A stretch of DNA of 64,000 bases from Lentinula raphanica. Its lineage: Eukaryota > Basidiomycota > Agaricomycetes > Agaricales > Omphalotaceae. The stretch spans positions 744,001 to 808,000 of the forward strand of contig JANVFP010000018.1 in the NCBI GenBank assembly GCA_027919835.1. The letters are read 5' to 3'. The notes under the pieces are model-generated. The model saw only the letters and a program-made list of their open reading frames with translations. It did not search any database and was not told the DNA's origin. Positions 12,073 to 23,259 of this stretch are shown piece after piece (positions within the stretch are counted from its first letter, which is position 1; each line of letters opens with the position of its first letter). Made by a program: the position numbers and the translations under genes.

Positions 12073-12240
12073 TTCTTCAATGGATTTGTGTGGTAATTTG
12101 TGTTGAATGTATTGTGTATGGATAAGTGCCTGCCACTTTCAGAAGTAAGATTGCAATATTCACCTTACCAAACACATCTATGCAGGTATGGCCACAAAAA
12201 TATGTTCTACTTTATCTCACTGCACACTTGGTGGTCAGTG

Positions 12241-13147
12241 GGCATCCTCATGCAGGGGCCTTGCTCATCTAAAGTGCATATAGTCAGCATCCTTGTGCAG
12301 GGGCTTTGCTCATCTAATGTCAGCATCCTTGTGCAGGGGCCTTGCTCATCTATTCAACAATCAGTTGGCATCCTTGTGCAGGGGCCTTGCTCATCTATTC
12401 AACAATCAGTTGGCATCCTTGTGCAGGGGCTTTGCTAATCTATTCAACAATCAGTTGGCATCCTTGTGCAGGGGCCTTGCTCATCTATTGAACAATCAGT
12501 TGGCATCCTTGTGCAGGGGCTTTGCTAATTTATTCAACAATCAGTTGGCATCCTTGTGCAGGGGCCTTGCTCAGCATCCTTGTGCAGGGGCTTTGCTAAT
12601 CTATTCAACAATCAGTTGGCATCCTTGTGCAGGGGCCTTGCTCATCTATTGAACAATCAGTTGGCATCCTTGTGCAGGGGCTTTGCTAATTTATTCAACA
12701 ATCAGTTGGCATCCTTGTGCAGGGGCCTTGCTCAGCATCCTTGTGCAGGGGCTTTGCTAATCTATTGAACAATCAGTTGGCATCCTTGTGCAGGGGCCTT
12801 GCTCATCTATTGAACAATCAGTTGGCATCCTTGTGCAGGGGCTTTGCTCATCTATTCAACAATCAGTTGGCATCCTTGTGCAGGGGCCTTGCTAATTTAT
12901 AGTGTAGTCAGTCAGCATCCTTGTGCAGGGGCTTTGCTCATCTATTCAACAATCAGTTGGCATCCTTGTGCAGGGGCCTTGCTAATCTATAGTGTAGTCA
13001 GTCAGCATCCTTGTGCAGGGGCTTTGCTCATCTATTCAACAATCAGTTGGCATCCTTGTGCAGGGGCCTTGCTCATCTATCTGACTAATAGATGGGCAAG
13101 GCCCCTGCACAAGGATTAGATGAGCAAGGCCCCTGCACAAGGATGCA
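12241..13147. repeat. 45-bp minisatellite carrying a U6 snRNA-like core
   Basis: About twenty direct copies plus two inverted copies at the right end. The full unit is 45 bp: CATCCTTGTGCAGGGGCCTT then GCTCATCTATTCAACAATCA then GTTGG. Two copies are truncated to about 26 bp (ending gctcag) and two carry an alternative spacer (atagtgtagtcagtcag). Core sub-types alternate ggccttgctcatc and ggctttgctaatc in a near-regular order, suggesting amplification of a two-unit block. On the minus strand the core reads GATTAGCAAAGCCCCTGCAC then AAGGATG. Apart from one or two bases this equals the invariant centre of U6 snRNA, which is present intact at 15228-15344. Because 45 is a multiple of 3, the array stays open in all frames and produces false ORFs. 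Confidence 0.93.
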
Positions 13148-13419
13148 CAATGCACAATCTCAACAGTATATCAATGTGTTTATAGTAGTAACTGAGAGCT
13201 TTATAACTAATGCATTATGCATACCTTTCATGCAAGATAACAAATTGCCTCCAACTTTGAATGATCATAGAATAGTCATCCTCCCATAATTTCCATGAAC
13301 CTTGACACAGCTCTACAGAAAATATATTTCTTCCTGTTGTTAGTATTATTTTGAAGCCTTGTAATTGATGTAATGCCTTCCTACAGCTGTAGATTGCTGG
13401 CAATAATATTTGGCTAGTT

Positions 13420-13809
13420 TGATAACTCCAATTTTAATTACCTCTAAAATAATCATCTGTTGAATGGTTTACATGAAACTTGGTACAAAATTCATGTTGA
13501 TATCCCTTCCAATAGTATTTTAGAACCTGAGAAGTAATGCATAGCTGCTACACAGCTCTAGATACTCAGAAAGCAATAAATATTCAATTTCATACCTTCA
13601 ACTTAAAGCACCTAAGTATACAACATTCAATACTTGGATGATTTATATGAAACTTGGCACAACTCTGGAGAAGATGGGCATATACCTTTTGATAGTATTT
13701 TGAAGGTCTACAAGTAACCCATTACTGCTACACAGCTCTAGATACTCAGAAAGCAATAAATATTCAATTCCATACCTTCAACTTAAAGCACCTATACAAC
13801 ATTCAATAC
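13420..13809. repeat. AT-rich ~175-bp repeats, left block
   Basis: Two to three degenerate tandem units share 'ttatatgaaacttggcacaa', 'gatagtattttgaa', 'gctacacagctctagatact' and 'caacttaaagcacctataca'. Unit spacing is about 170-177 bp. The same unit resumes at 14700, so the block is cut by an insertion. No coding potential. Confidence 0.75.
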
Positions 13810-14702
13810 GTGCGGAAGTGGGCCACCGCGCTTCGCGCGTGGCATGTACTCGTCCGGAATGGAAAAAGTGTTCATGAACAGAATCCAGATGCAACTGTAT
13901 TAATAGGGTTCGATGGATGGATAAGGGTGAACAAATACTACCACTCGTCTATGTTATCTTGTACTGCTGTAATTAAGCATGCAATTGTGTTCCTCATTCT
14001 GATTCACACTCAAGTTGTCCAATCTCATGCCACAACTTGAAGCATGATTGTGGATCCATCCTGAGGCATGACTGTCTACAGAGGGCAAGATGGAAGGCAT
14101 GGAATATGCATGTACATGAACGTCATGTTCCCAGCCAACTCATGTAGATCATGGTGTCTTGACTCTCGAGTGCAAACTTCCTTACATCTTCAGCACCAGC
14201 AATGATACCCATAGAGGAGGAGGCTTCAATGATTTTATGCGGGAAGAGATTGCCTGTGAGTTTGAAGGCCCTGGAGATGCCATGGTGGAAGGTCTAGTAA
14301 CAAGTAATCCATTGTTCAGATGTATTACACACTAAGATAGATTGTTTGTCAGGCTGAGCCATCTATGTATGCCTCCCAGTATTCCGGGGCCCTCCCTACA
14401 TCCCTAACCTATGTTGCAATGATCCAATGAGGCTTTGTATTTGATATCGAGGCTTAGAAGGTGAAGCAGAGGTGAAGAGCATTGAGAAAGGTCGAGAATC
14501 TGAAGAGTCACGGTGAGAAAAGAATGATGTGTCAGCCAAAGTCACGCGGTCTTGAGCAACATGATCAAAGTCCCAATTTGGTGAAAAAAAAGTTGGGTCC
14601 CAAATAGGCAATTTTTAATGAAACCAAATAAGGCGATTTTTTGACAGTTTTCCCACGCCAAACGGGCTATAGGACGATTCCTTCATTTCATTCCGGACTC
14701 GT
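13810..14702. mobile_element. Candidate ~0.9-kb inserted element splitting the 175-bp repeat array
   Basis: The repeat unit breaks off after 'cattcaatac' at 13809 and resumes with 'acttggatgatttatatg' at about 14702, so this block looks inserted. Near the left end lies TACTCGTCCGGAATGGAAA (about 13848-13866). The right end, reverse complemented, reads TACGAGTCCGGAATGAAATG, an imperfect inverted repeat. Left of this is a GC-rich palindrome, CCACCGCGCTTCGCGCGTGG. No transposase frame is visible, so it would be non-autonomous. The exact ends and the target duplication (TA or AC) are uncertain. The inside contains only short unconvincing ORFs. Confidence 0.45.
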
Positions 14703-15190
14703 AACTTGGATGATTTATATGAAACTTGGCACAACTCTGGAGAAGATGGGCATATACCTTTTGATAGTATTTTGAAGGTTCAGAAGTAACACATTGCTGC
14801 TACACAGCTCTAGATACTTAGAAAGCAAAAAATTTCAATTTCATACCTTCAACTTAAAATACCTATACAACATTCAATATTTGAACGATTTATATGAAAC
14901 TTGGCACAACTCTAGGAAAGATGTTTCTACACCTTCTGATAGTATTTTGGAACCTTTGAAGTGATACATAGCTTCCACAGAGCTTGAGATTCCCAAAAAG
15001 CAATATTTAATCAATTTTACACCTCCAACTTTGTGTACTCATAGAATGTTCAATACTTGACCAATTTACATGAAACTTGGCACAACTCTAGAAAAGATGT
15101 TTCTACACCTTTTGGAAATTGTTCAAAGGCCTAAATGTCACGTGGGGTCTCACAATGTGCTCAACAACTTAAAATCCTCATACAGAGCTC
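14700..15190. repeat. AT-rich ~175-bp repeats, right block
   Basis: Three tandem units of the family seen at 13420-13809, with the 'atgaaacttggcacaactct' anchor near 14719, 14895 and 15071 (about 176 bp apart). The unit at 14700 is nearly identical to that at 13632, including 'agaagatgggcatatacctt'. The array ends some 40 bp before the 3' end of the U6 gene. Confidence 0.75.
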
Positions 15191-15227
15191 AAAAATGCTC
15201 AGAAAAATCCCAAAAAATCAGCAAAAA

Positions 15228-15344
15228 ATAAATATTGAGACCCGTAGGTCTACCACTCCGGAAAAGCGTGTCATCCTTGTGCAGGGGCCATGCTAATCTT
15301 CTCTGTATCGTTCCAAATTTTTCGTATGTCACCCCGAAGGGGAC
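15228..15344 (-). ncRNA. U6 spliceosomal snRNA
   Basis: Read on the minus strand, the sequence opens with a 5' hairpin GTCCCCTTCGGGGTGAC (UUCG tetraloop). It then has GGAACGATACAGAGAAGATT followed by AGCATGGCCCCTGCACAAGG and ATGACACGC. These are the invariant U6 elements: ACAGAGA box, AGC catalytic triad and internal stem-loop. The 3' part can form a hairpin (AGACCTACGGGTCT) before a T-rich stretch near 15222-15232 that could end Pol III transcription. U6 helps form the catalytic core of the spliceosome with U2 and U5. I saw no clear TATA box 25-30 bp upstream. The core is intact, but whether this is the expressed copy cannot be told. The 3' end is approximate. Confidence 0.88.
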
Positions 15345-16376
15345 AGTAATGTAGTAGCTGCATCCTGGGGCCATCAGGAACAATTTGATTGTACGTGGTT
15401 CACGGTAAGCGCCCATAAGCGCTCAAATTTGGGCGCTTTACACTTTTTTCCACCCTATTACATTTTGCAACCTTATCCTTCCTTCCTCTCTTTACCCCCC
15501 TCCGCCCCCAGATATGCTAAACCAGTTTTTTGAACTCATCTGGTAAGATAGACTTGATATACTATCATTACAGCCTTATTCATTGCTGAACTTGGTCAAA
15601 AATTGACTGTATAGTGACGAGCATGTCTCAAAAGGCTAAAGTTTCCTCTTTGGTCATCGTAGGTAGCAGCATACTGACGGGGGACAACTTTGAAATGCAT
15701 ATTATGTGTTGGATCTTGCAAACAGGATCGGGGTTGCCTTTTGTCCCCTTCCCCTCCCCCCTTTTCTGGAAAATACACCTACAAAAGTTGGTATGGCTAG
15801 GCAAGTAATCTTCAAGCAAAAGTGATCTTTTACAGATGATTTCCATCGGAAACTCTTGCTCCGAAGACTCTTACAAGTGTAGGGCATTATCTAGTGTTAC
15901 ACTAGTGTTGTATATGAGGTTTGACATGCATATATTCTATGCCATATTGTCCAATGATGTTGGTCAAGTTGCTTCGAGCTCAATTTTCTTCCATTGACAT
16001 TGGCCTATCCAACTTCATTCTTCTAGCAAGATGTCTCTCTTTTTGGAGCTAAATTCCCCCCAAATGAGTATCATAATTAGTTCTTGCAAGGCTACATGCA
16101 CGCAACATGTAAGAAATCGGAAGGTTTCACTGCAAAACTCAGCAGAACTTGGTCAGAAAGCTGACCTTCGTGACTCGGAGCTAGAATGTTCGCATTTGTT
16201 TCTCTATTTCGGTTGAAGAATGAGAATTCTCTGAAGGCGTTTCAGATTGTAGTCGAAGTTGTCTTAGAAGGTTCCGGATAGTTCGGTTCAATTTCTGGAG
16301 AACTCTTACCCATGACGTGACCAAAGATTACTGTTCAAAGAAGAATTCCGACGCTTTCCTTCTGTCCACGTCCACC
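15345..16376. other. Intergenic, no gene seen
   Basis: About 1 kb between the U6 gene and glycogen phosphorylase. It contains a short inverted repeat near 15410-15442 (gcgcccataagcgctc / gggcgct) and pyrimidine-rich stretches, but no spliced or long ORF that I can support. It presumably includes the promoters of U6 and of the phosphorylase gene. Confidence 0.5.
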
Positions 16377-19300
16377 ATGACATCCGTTATTGATCCAAAG
16401 ACTATCGGAAAGCCTGTCAGACCCAGGAGACATGTACGAACTCTGACTGGTATGTCTACGGCGAGCCTCAAATATCAAGTTGATTCGTAACCGTTCCCTA
16501 TCTTCAACTCTCTTCAAGGTTACACCCCCGAAACCGACGAGTCAGGCAAAGAAAAATGGCCCAGAGGTGATGAGAAGACTTGGAAAGAGGGCTTCAGATC
16601 CGTCAACACTGGTGAGCGGTTCCGATACCGTGATCAGTATTGACATTCTATTTCTGACATCGTCCAGAGGTTCCTTCTATCACCAAATCCATCGTCAATC
16701 ACGTTCAGACCTCGTTGGCTCGCCAAGCGTATAACTTAGGTGCTATCTCATTGTCTGTATACCTCATAACCGACGAATTGACCGCGATTTTCCAGATGAT
16801 CTTGGTGCATATCAAGCTGCCGCACTCTCCGTGCGAGACGATCTCATCGTACGCTTCGTATGCCCATGTTGACGCGTTATACGAAGCTCATTATCACCGA
16901 CTTTCGCAGCTCAACTGGAACGAGACCCAGATGCACTATACGCGCAAAGCCCCCAAACGGGCGTACTATCTTTCTCTCGAATTCTTGATGGGTCGAACGT
17001 TCGATAACGCCGTGTGTTTCCGTCCCATATGCTTCACTTCCTTTGCTGATACATGCTCACCAGCTTTTGAATCTCGGTCTCAAAGAACAATACCGTGAAG
17101 GTATCACAAAGCTCGGGTTTAACATGGAGGATCTATTGGAACAAGAACGCGATGCCGCACTTGGGAACGGTGGTCTAGGACGTCTTGCCGCTTGTTATCT
17201 CGACTCTTCGGCTTCTCAGGTTAGAGTTCTCTATTCGACGAAGTTCTTCTTTCGCTAACCTGCTGATTCAGGAGTTACCTGTATGGGGTTACGGCTTAAG
17301 ATACCAGTACGGAATCTTTCAGCAGGTAGAGTTAATCACCTACATCATCTTCTCTTTCCGTTCTTGACACGTTCTATCAGCTCATTTCTCCCGAGGGCCA
17401 ACAATTAGAGGTATGGTCTTCATGCTGAACCCCCAATACTCGAGAACAACTCAAACCTAACGTTACAGCAACCTGATCCTTGGTTGGCTGGAGGCGAAAA
17501 CCCTTGGGAGGTGAGTTGTAGCTCGATACCTGGTCCGCCGATGTCCCTAAGCAAATGATCTACGAAAACAGCTTCCGCGACTCGATGTCACTTACGAGGT
17601 ACGCTTCTACGGTACCGCCGAACGTCTTCCAGAAGGGCGTGCACTCTGGCAAGGAGGACAAGAGGTTCTTGCTGTGGCCTATGACGTCATGGTACCGGGC
17701 TGCTATACGAAGAACACAAACAACTTGCGGCTTTGGGAAAGTAAACCCAAGAGAGGTTTTGATCTAAACTCATTCAATGGTACGTTATGCCTTCAACTAA
17801 TTCAACTCGTATTGGCATTGACATGATCTGTAATTCATAGCTGGTGACTATGAACATGCTGTTGAATCTTCCAACAGTGCGGCTGCCATAACTTCTGTTT
17901 TGTATCCCAATGATCACACGTACGTCTAATATACCTCTTATATGCGCTTTTAATGCTCAATGCGATGCAATATCTAGAACCTGTAAGTCGCCATTGATCT
18001 CAGGAATCTGATTGTTTATCTTCACACTGTTCATACTCAGTCGGAAAGGAATTGCGCTTGAAGCAACAATAGTACGTGACACGCATTCGAATACGGGAGT
18101 AATAATTGACTCAGTATATCTTGTCAGCTTTTGGACCGCTGCAAGTCTTGCCGATATCGTTAGAAGGTTCAAAAATATCGGGAAGCCGTTTTCTGCATTC
18201 CCCGACTGTGAGCTCCTGATGCGATCTACAATTTATCTTGCGCTGACAGAATACGTCGTCTCTAGATGTGGCGATCCAGTTGAATGATGTATGTTGATTG
18301 CGGCTCAATGAGACTCGGGATTGAATACTCTACCCAGACGCACCCTACTCTTGCCATTCCTGAACTCATGCGCATCCTGATTGACGAGGAAGAGATTCCT
18401 TGGGGGAAAGCTTGGGATATCGTTACTAACACAGTCTTCTACACCAACCACACTGTTTTACCTGTAAGTACATCTTCGCGATGAGCGTAGGGTGCCTTCA
18501 TTCGACCAAACGCCTGTCCACAGGAAGCTTTAGAAAAGTGGCCAGTTCCCTTGATGGAACATCTCCTGCCTAGGTTTGCTGCATATCATTCGTTGAACGA
18601 ACGATAATCGCTAATCCATGCTTTACTTCCTGTAGACACATGCAGATTATCTATGATATCGTGAGTAGCCATCACCGTTAGAATCCGTCCTGCATGATTC
18701 TCTGACGACTAAACGTTCGCAGAACTTGTATGTTCTCATATATGCGTGCAGCGTACTGTTTGAAACTGACGAAATTTGCACGGATGAAGATTCTTCTTGC
18801 AAGGTGACCCGTTGAACTCTATCCCTTGTTAAAGATGGTCCCATCCTCATGAACTTCACTAGCTGTTGAAAAGAAGTTCCCGGGAGACAGAGATAGACTG
18901 GCAAGGATGTCGCTGATCGAAGGTTTGTGAAGTGACACATTCAGAGTAAATACGCCGCTCATACTCTCACAGAGGGATTCCCCAAGCAAGTTAGGATGGC
19001 GCATCTTGCTTGCATCGGTACGTCGCAGACAGCAAACGCGTTCTCTATCCGGATATGTGACGCCTACGATTCAGGAAGTCGCAAAGTCAACGGTGTAGCA
19101 GAGGTATGCTCGAGAATATGATTCCTCGTCAAGCAACTCACCGTTTCGTTGTAGTTGCACAGTGAACTGGTGAGAACGACCATCTTGAAGGACTTTGTGG
19201 AGTTCGAAGGTCCGAGCAAGTAAGTGATTTCACTATCACAGGTTGCCAGACATTAAACGTTTGCTTTAGGTTCAGCAATGTTACCAATGGAAGTGAGTTT

Positions 19301-21174
19301 CTTCTTTATTTTTCCCCATTTTCGGAATCGCTCATCACAGAACGGCAGTTACTCCTCGCCGTTGGTTGGACCAGGTAACTACCCCACCCCAGGATACATA
19401 CTCATCCTCAAATTCACCCTTCCTTCCGCAGTGCAACCCCGAACTCAGTGCACTCATCAGCAAAACCCTCAAAGTTGACAAAAGCGTATGGCTCAAAGAC
19501 CTGGATAAATTGAAGGAGCTGTTGCCATACGCCGAAGACGCAGGATTCCGGAAAGAATGGGCAGCGATCAAGCAGCGTAACAAGGAGAGGTTGGCTCATC
19601 ATGTTCAGACCACTTTGGGTTTGACGGTGAACACGCACGCGATGTTCGATGTGCAGATCAAGGTAGTCTTTCAGCCTTTGCGTCATTGCCTTCGAAGTTG
19701 CGTGCTGACGTATTCAACTTCAGCGTCTTCATGAGTACAAGGTATGTCGAAAGGATTGTCGGGTGTCGAAGAATGCTTGATGAATGACGTTTTTGTTAGC
19801 GACAAACCTTGAACATCCTTGGGGTCATTCATGTACGTCGTTCGTCAAGAAACTTTCTGGACAAGTTTTACTGATATTTCGGGCAGAGATACTTGACTTT
19901 GAAGCAAATGACAGCTGCGGAACGCAAGAAGGTCAACCCTCGTGTTGTTTTCTTTGCTGGAAAGGCTGCGCCTGGATGTAAGCCCAATTTTCCGATTTCA
20001 CTTGAAGCAGTCCCTGAAAACGTTGTTGTTAGACTACATTGCCAAATTGGTTCGAGCACCCTTTCGGTTATGAAAACCCCTAGCATGGAACTAATATTGG
20101 TTTTCTTTCATTAAATAGACCATCCGTCTCATTGTCAATGCTGCTAGGATCATCAACGCTGACCCAGAAACGCGCGATCTCCTGACCGTTTATTTCCTCC
20201 CCGACTACTCGGTGTCTTTGGCTGAAGTGCTCATCCCAGCATCTGATATCTCTCAGCACATTAGTACGGCTGGAACTGAAGCATCAGGTATGTCTTCGTT
20301 GTCCGGCTCTTTGTGTCGATCACTGAACGCCTGCAATTAGGCACGTCAAACATGAAATTCTGCTTGAACGGAGGACTGCTGGTCGGGACCGTTGGTGAGT
20401 CGAAACCTGGTAGTAGGATCCTATGTTTGCGTTTGTGCTTACATGCGCGTCAGATGGTGCTAACATCGAGATTGCGGAGGCTGTCGGAGAGAACAACGTT
20501 TGTGAGTGCTGATGATATCTATGGCTGTAGTTCTGAACTCTGAAGTTCCTTCCAAGTCTTCTTTGGACACTTGACTCCGTGCGTCTAGCGTCGTTGTAGC
20601 TTGCCAAGGCCTCTCAGCACTCATGATTTTATGTTACCCTTAGTGCTGTCGAGGATCTCCGATATCAACACATGTACCACCCCGTTCCTGTAGAAGAGAA
20701 ATGCCCTCCATTAGCAAAAGTTTTGGACTGTGTAGCTAGTGGCATGTTCGGAGACGGAGGGGTGTACGAACCGTGAGTGAAATACCTCTTTGTCGAGCTC
20801 ACACTCCCAATTCTCATCCACGAAATCCCTAGTTTGCTCAACACCATTCGCCAACACGACTACTATCTGATCACGGAAGATTTCGAATCATGTATGTCAC
20901 ATTGTTGATGCTGATTGCAATGTTCTGCTACTCACCTGATTGGGGGACAGACATTGGTGCTCTGGCCATGGTTGACCAGGCGTATCTCGACAAGGAAGAA
21001 TGGATCAAGAAGTCCATCCGGACGACCGCCAACGTGAGTTTGTATCATTTTTGTCGCAAGATGCAAGTGAGAACAATGCATTTCTTTGTATAGATGGGCA
21101 AGTTCAGCTCGGACAGAGCCATCCTGGAATACGCAGAGAGCTTCTGGAACATCGAGCCCGTCAAGGTTGCCTAA
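16377..21174 (+). CDS. GPH1: Glycogen phosphorylase
   Basis: The gene carries very many short introns and spans 4.8 kb for an expected protein of about 870 residues. It encodes [20 protein letters not shown] at the start, then [127 protein letters not shown] and [20 protein letters not shown], which holds the pyridoxal-phosphate lysine of GT35 phosphorylases. It ends [15 protein letters not shown]. The enzyme releases glucose-1-phosphate from glycogen in the cytosol. Two micro-exons are needed near 18723-18727 (AACTT) and 18790-18803 (ATTCTTCTTGCAAG) to give [17 protein letters not shown]. The start ATG sits in a ccaccATG context just before a donor. Confidence 0.95.
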
Positions 21175-21563
21175 ATCTTCTGAGAACAGAATGATGCGGA
21201 TTGTGTGCAATGATGCGAGGTTGAAAGGTGATTCACAAATTCAGCTAACGTTGTAGTACAATATGTATGTAAACACGAACATTTATGCGCTGTAGTATTA
21301 CACAGCAATAATAACACATTCGAGTTGAGAAGGGACGGGGTGAGGGGAACAGTGAGCATGCAACGGCGAGAGCCGGCGTGGCTATGTAAGAACCGCCGAC
21401 CGGCCGGTGCCTCTCGGTATCTCGATTCTGCGTTTCCGCGTGTTCTTTCTATCTTTGTCTTCTTCCGTCCCCTACGAAATACTTCACTTCATTCAGATCA
21501 TCTTGTCAAGCTCAGAAAGTACAAGTACATCTCAAGAAAAAAGAGAAAGGTTGTTTTTGAAAG

Positions 21564-22830
21564 ATGGCGACGAGTTTCATTGGGTACGTGGCCTTCTGTT
21601 GCAAAAAAGTTATATGCTGTTGATACGACGCGTCTGCTCAGAAAACCCATATCACTTATTTCGCACTCAGATGTGCGATATCGGGGTATTTTGGCAGGAA
21701 TTGACCCAGTGGCGAGCACGATCCAGTTGTCGAAAGGTTGTTCCAATCTATCCTGTTTTCTTTCTCTTCCTTCTAACCTATCATGCTTTCTCTTAGTGTA
21801 TTCCATGGGTACCGAAAATCGACGTCCACCCCAAGAGTTCATTCCACCCGTTACAGATCCCTACGAATACATCATCTTCCGTGCTTCAGAGGTGAAAGAC
21901 CTGGCCGTCGATCCCTCTGCGGAACCTCCGAGAGGAAGAAGTGTGCACGACGATCCAGCTGTGCTAGGCGCCTCTTCCCAACTCCCTTCTCAGCAAACAC
22001 CATTGGTCCAACAGCAGGCACCGTTCCAACAGCAGCAGCAACCCGCACCAACGCAGTATGCTCAGGAGACATCAGCACCTGCAAACACAGGCGCAGGAGG
22101 AGCAGGACCAGGAGCAGGAGGTCCTTCGGCTGCTGCTGTGGCCCGTGCACGAGCTCAGCGATTGCACACAGCCACTGCTTCACTTGAGACTGTCGAGCGT
22201 GCGTTGGGTGACCTCCGGGTTTCCCAACAACAGCAACAACCCGCGAACGGAACCGGTGCTAGTTCTAGACGTCGAGGAGGTGGTTCCGGCGGTGCGACGC
22301 TCAAGGTCCCCACGACGGACTTTGATTTCGAAAGCGCCAACAAACGGTTCGTCAAGGCGCACAACAACGACTCGGACCAGACTTCTTCTGGAGAGGAAGA
22401 CGAAGAGGGGAGCAAGAAAAAGTCTAGTCCGGCTGCTGTTAGCCCCGGCTTGAAATCATCCCACGCGTATGACCCGTCCAAGTCGTTCTTTGACTCGCTC
22501 ACCTCTGGCCAAGGCGGAGGGGGTAGCTCGGGTCCTCAGCGTCCTGGTGTGAACGGAGCCCAGGTAGCTCGGGCAAGGCGTGAGGAAGAGCGAGTGAAGA
22601 ATGTGGCTACGTTTGGTGAACCTGGGCGGATTGGTCATGGTGGTATGCGTTCTGGTGGGTACGGTGGTGGCATGGGTGGTGGTCATCCGAATATGAGAGG
22701 CGGCAGAGGTGGAAGAGGAGGCCGAGGTGGAAATCGAGGAGGGTCAGGTCCCGGAAGGAGACCTGGTGGTCGACCTCCTAATGGGAATGTGTCTGCTACA
22801 GTTGGTGCTGGTACTGGAGTTAGGGCTTGA
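21564..22830 (+). CDS. SCD6: Scd6/LSM14 family mRNA-decapping and translation regulator
   Basis: Three exons (21564-21583, 21642-21736, 21797-22830) give a 382-residue protein. It begins MATSFIGKPISLISHSDVRY with the N-terminal LSm14 domain (about 1-75), which ends in the family hallmark EYIIFRASEVKDL. A Q/A/G-rich linker follows, then the FDF box (TTDFDFESANKRF, middle), an FFD-type motif (SKSFFDSLTSG) and a C-terminal RGG/GGM region (GGRGGRGGRGG). Scd6 proteins bind eIF4G and decapping factors through RGG and LSm/FDF parts and build P-bodies and stress granules. A long open frame extends upstream to about 21325, but it reads through introns and untranslated sequence; the true N-terminus is fixed by the family match. 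Confidence 0.94.
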
Positions 22831-23195
22831 GGCGGTGTTAAATAAAAGGTGATTCCCATTTCAGTTTGCTAGTGCTTTGTGCCTTGAAGCCGCGTTGGGT
22901 TCTCAGGTCAGGATAGTCGTGTTCGTATTTAGTTTAGGTCCACACAAGTCAAATGCAAAACTAGTGACTATTTGAACGTTTGCAGTCAATGTTGTCCATA
23001 CTAGTCGGTCGTTTTGGTTGTAGCCTTTGCCGGTATGGTTCACAAAATATTCAGACGTTGCATAGCTGTACATGCCGACTTGTGCACACTGCTGATGACA
23101 GGAGTCAAGTATTGGCACTGAACGAACCTTGACGCCTCATTTGTCAACTACTATCATTAACCTGACCGCTGCAACGACCGTGGGTGTGGGAGGAG

Positions 23196-23201
23196 TATAA
23201 A
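23196..23201 (+). promoter_or_regulatory. TATA box of the desaturase gene
   Basis: TATAAA in gagTATAAAggaagg, about 60 bp before the chosen ATG at 23260. It argues against the in-frame alternative start at 23209, which would lie only 8 bp downstream of the box. Confidence 0.55.
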
Positions 23202-23259
23202 GGAAGGCTTGACCATTTGGAAAGCAACCAAATTCTACCTCCCTTTTATATTTCCTGCC

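Noticed and set aside
12100..13119. Long open frames with the repeat LASLCRGLAHLFNNQ
   Set aside because: The 45-bp satellite unit is a multiple of three, so frames stay open by arithmetic. The peptides are translations of the U6-derived repeat, not a protein.
12241..13147. CRISPR-like array
   Set aside because: A eukaryotic genome; the 'spacers' are themselves repeated and there are no cas genes. It is a minisatellite.
21325..21563. N-terminal extension of the Scd6 frame to give a 501-residue protein
   Set aside because: It reads through an intron and leader. The LSm14 N-terminus MATSFIGKPISLISH is fixed by splicing from 21564.
23209..23259. Earlier in-frame start of the desaturase
   Set aside because: It lies 8 bp after the TATA box, too close to be transcribed in full.
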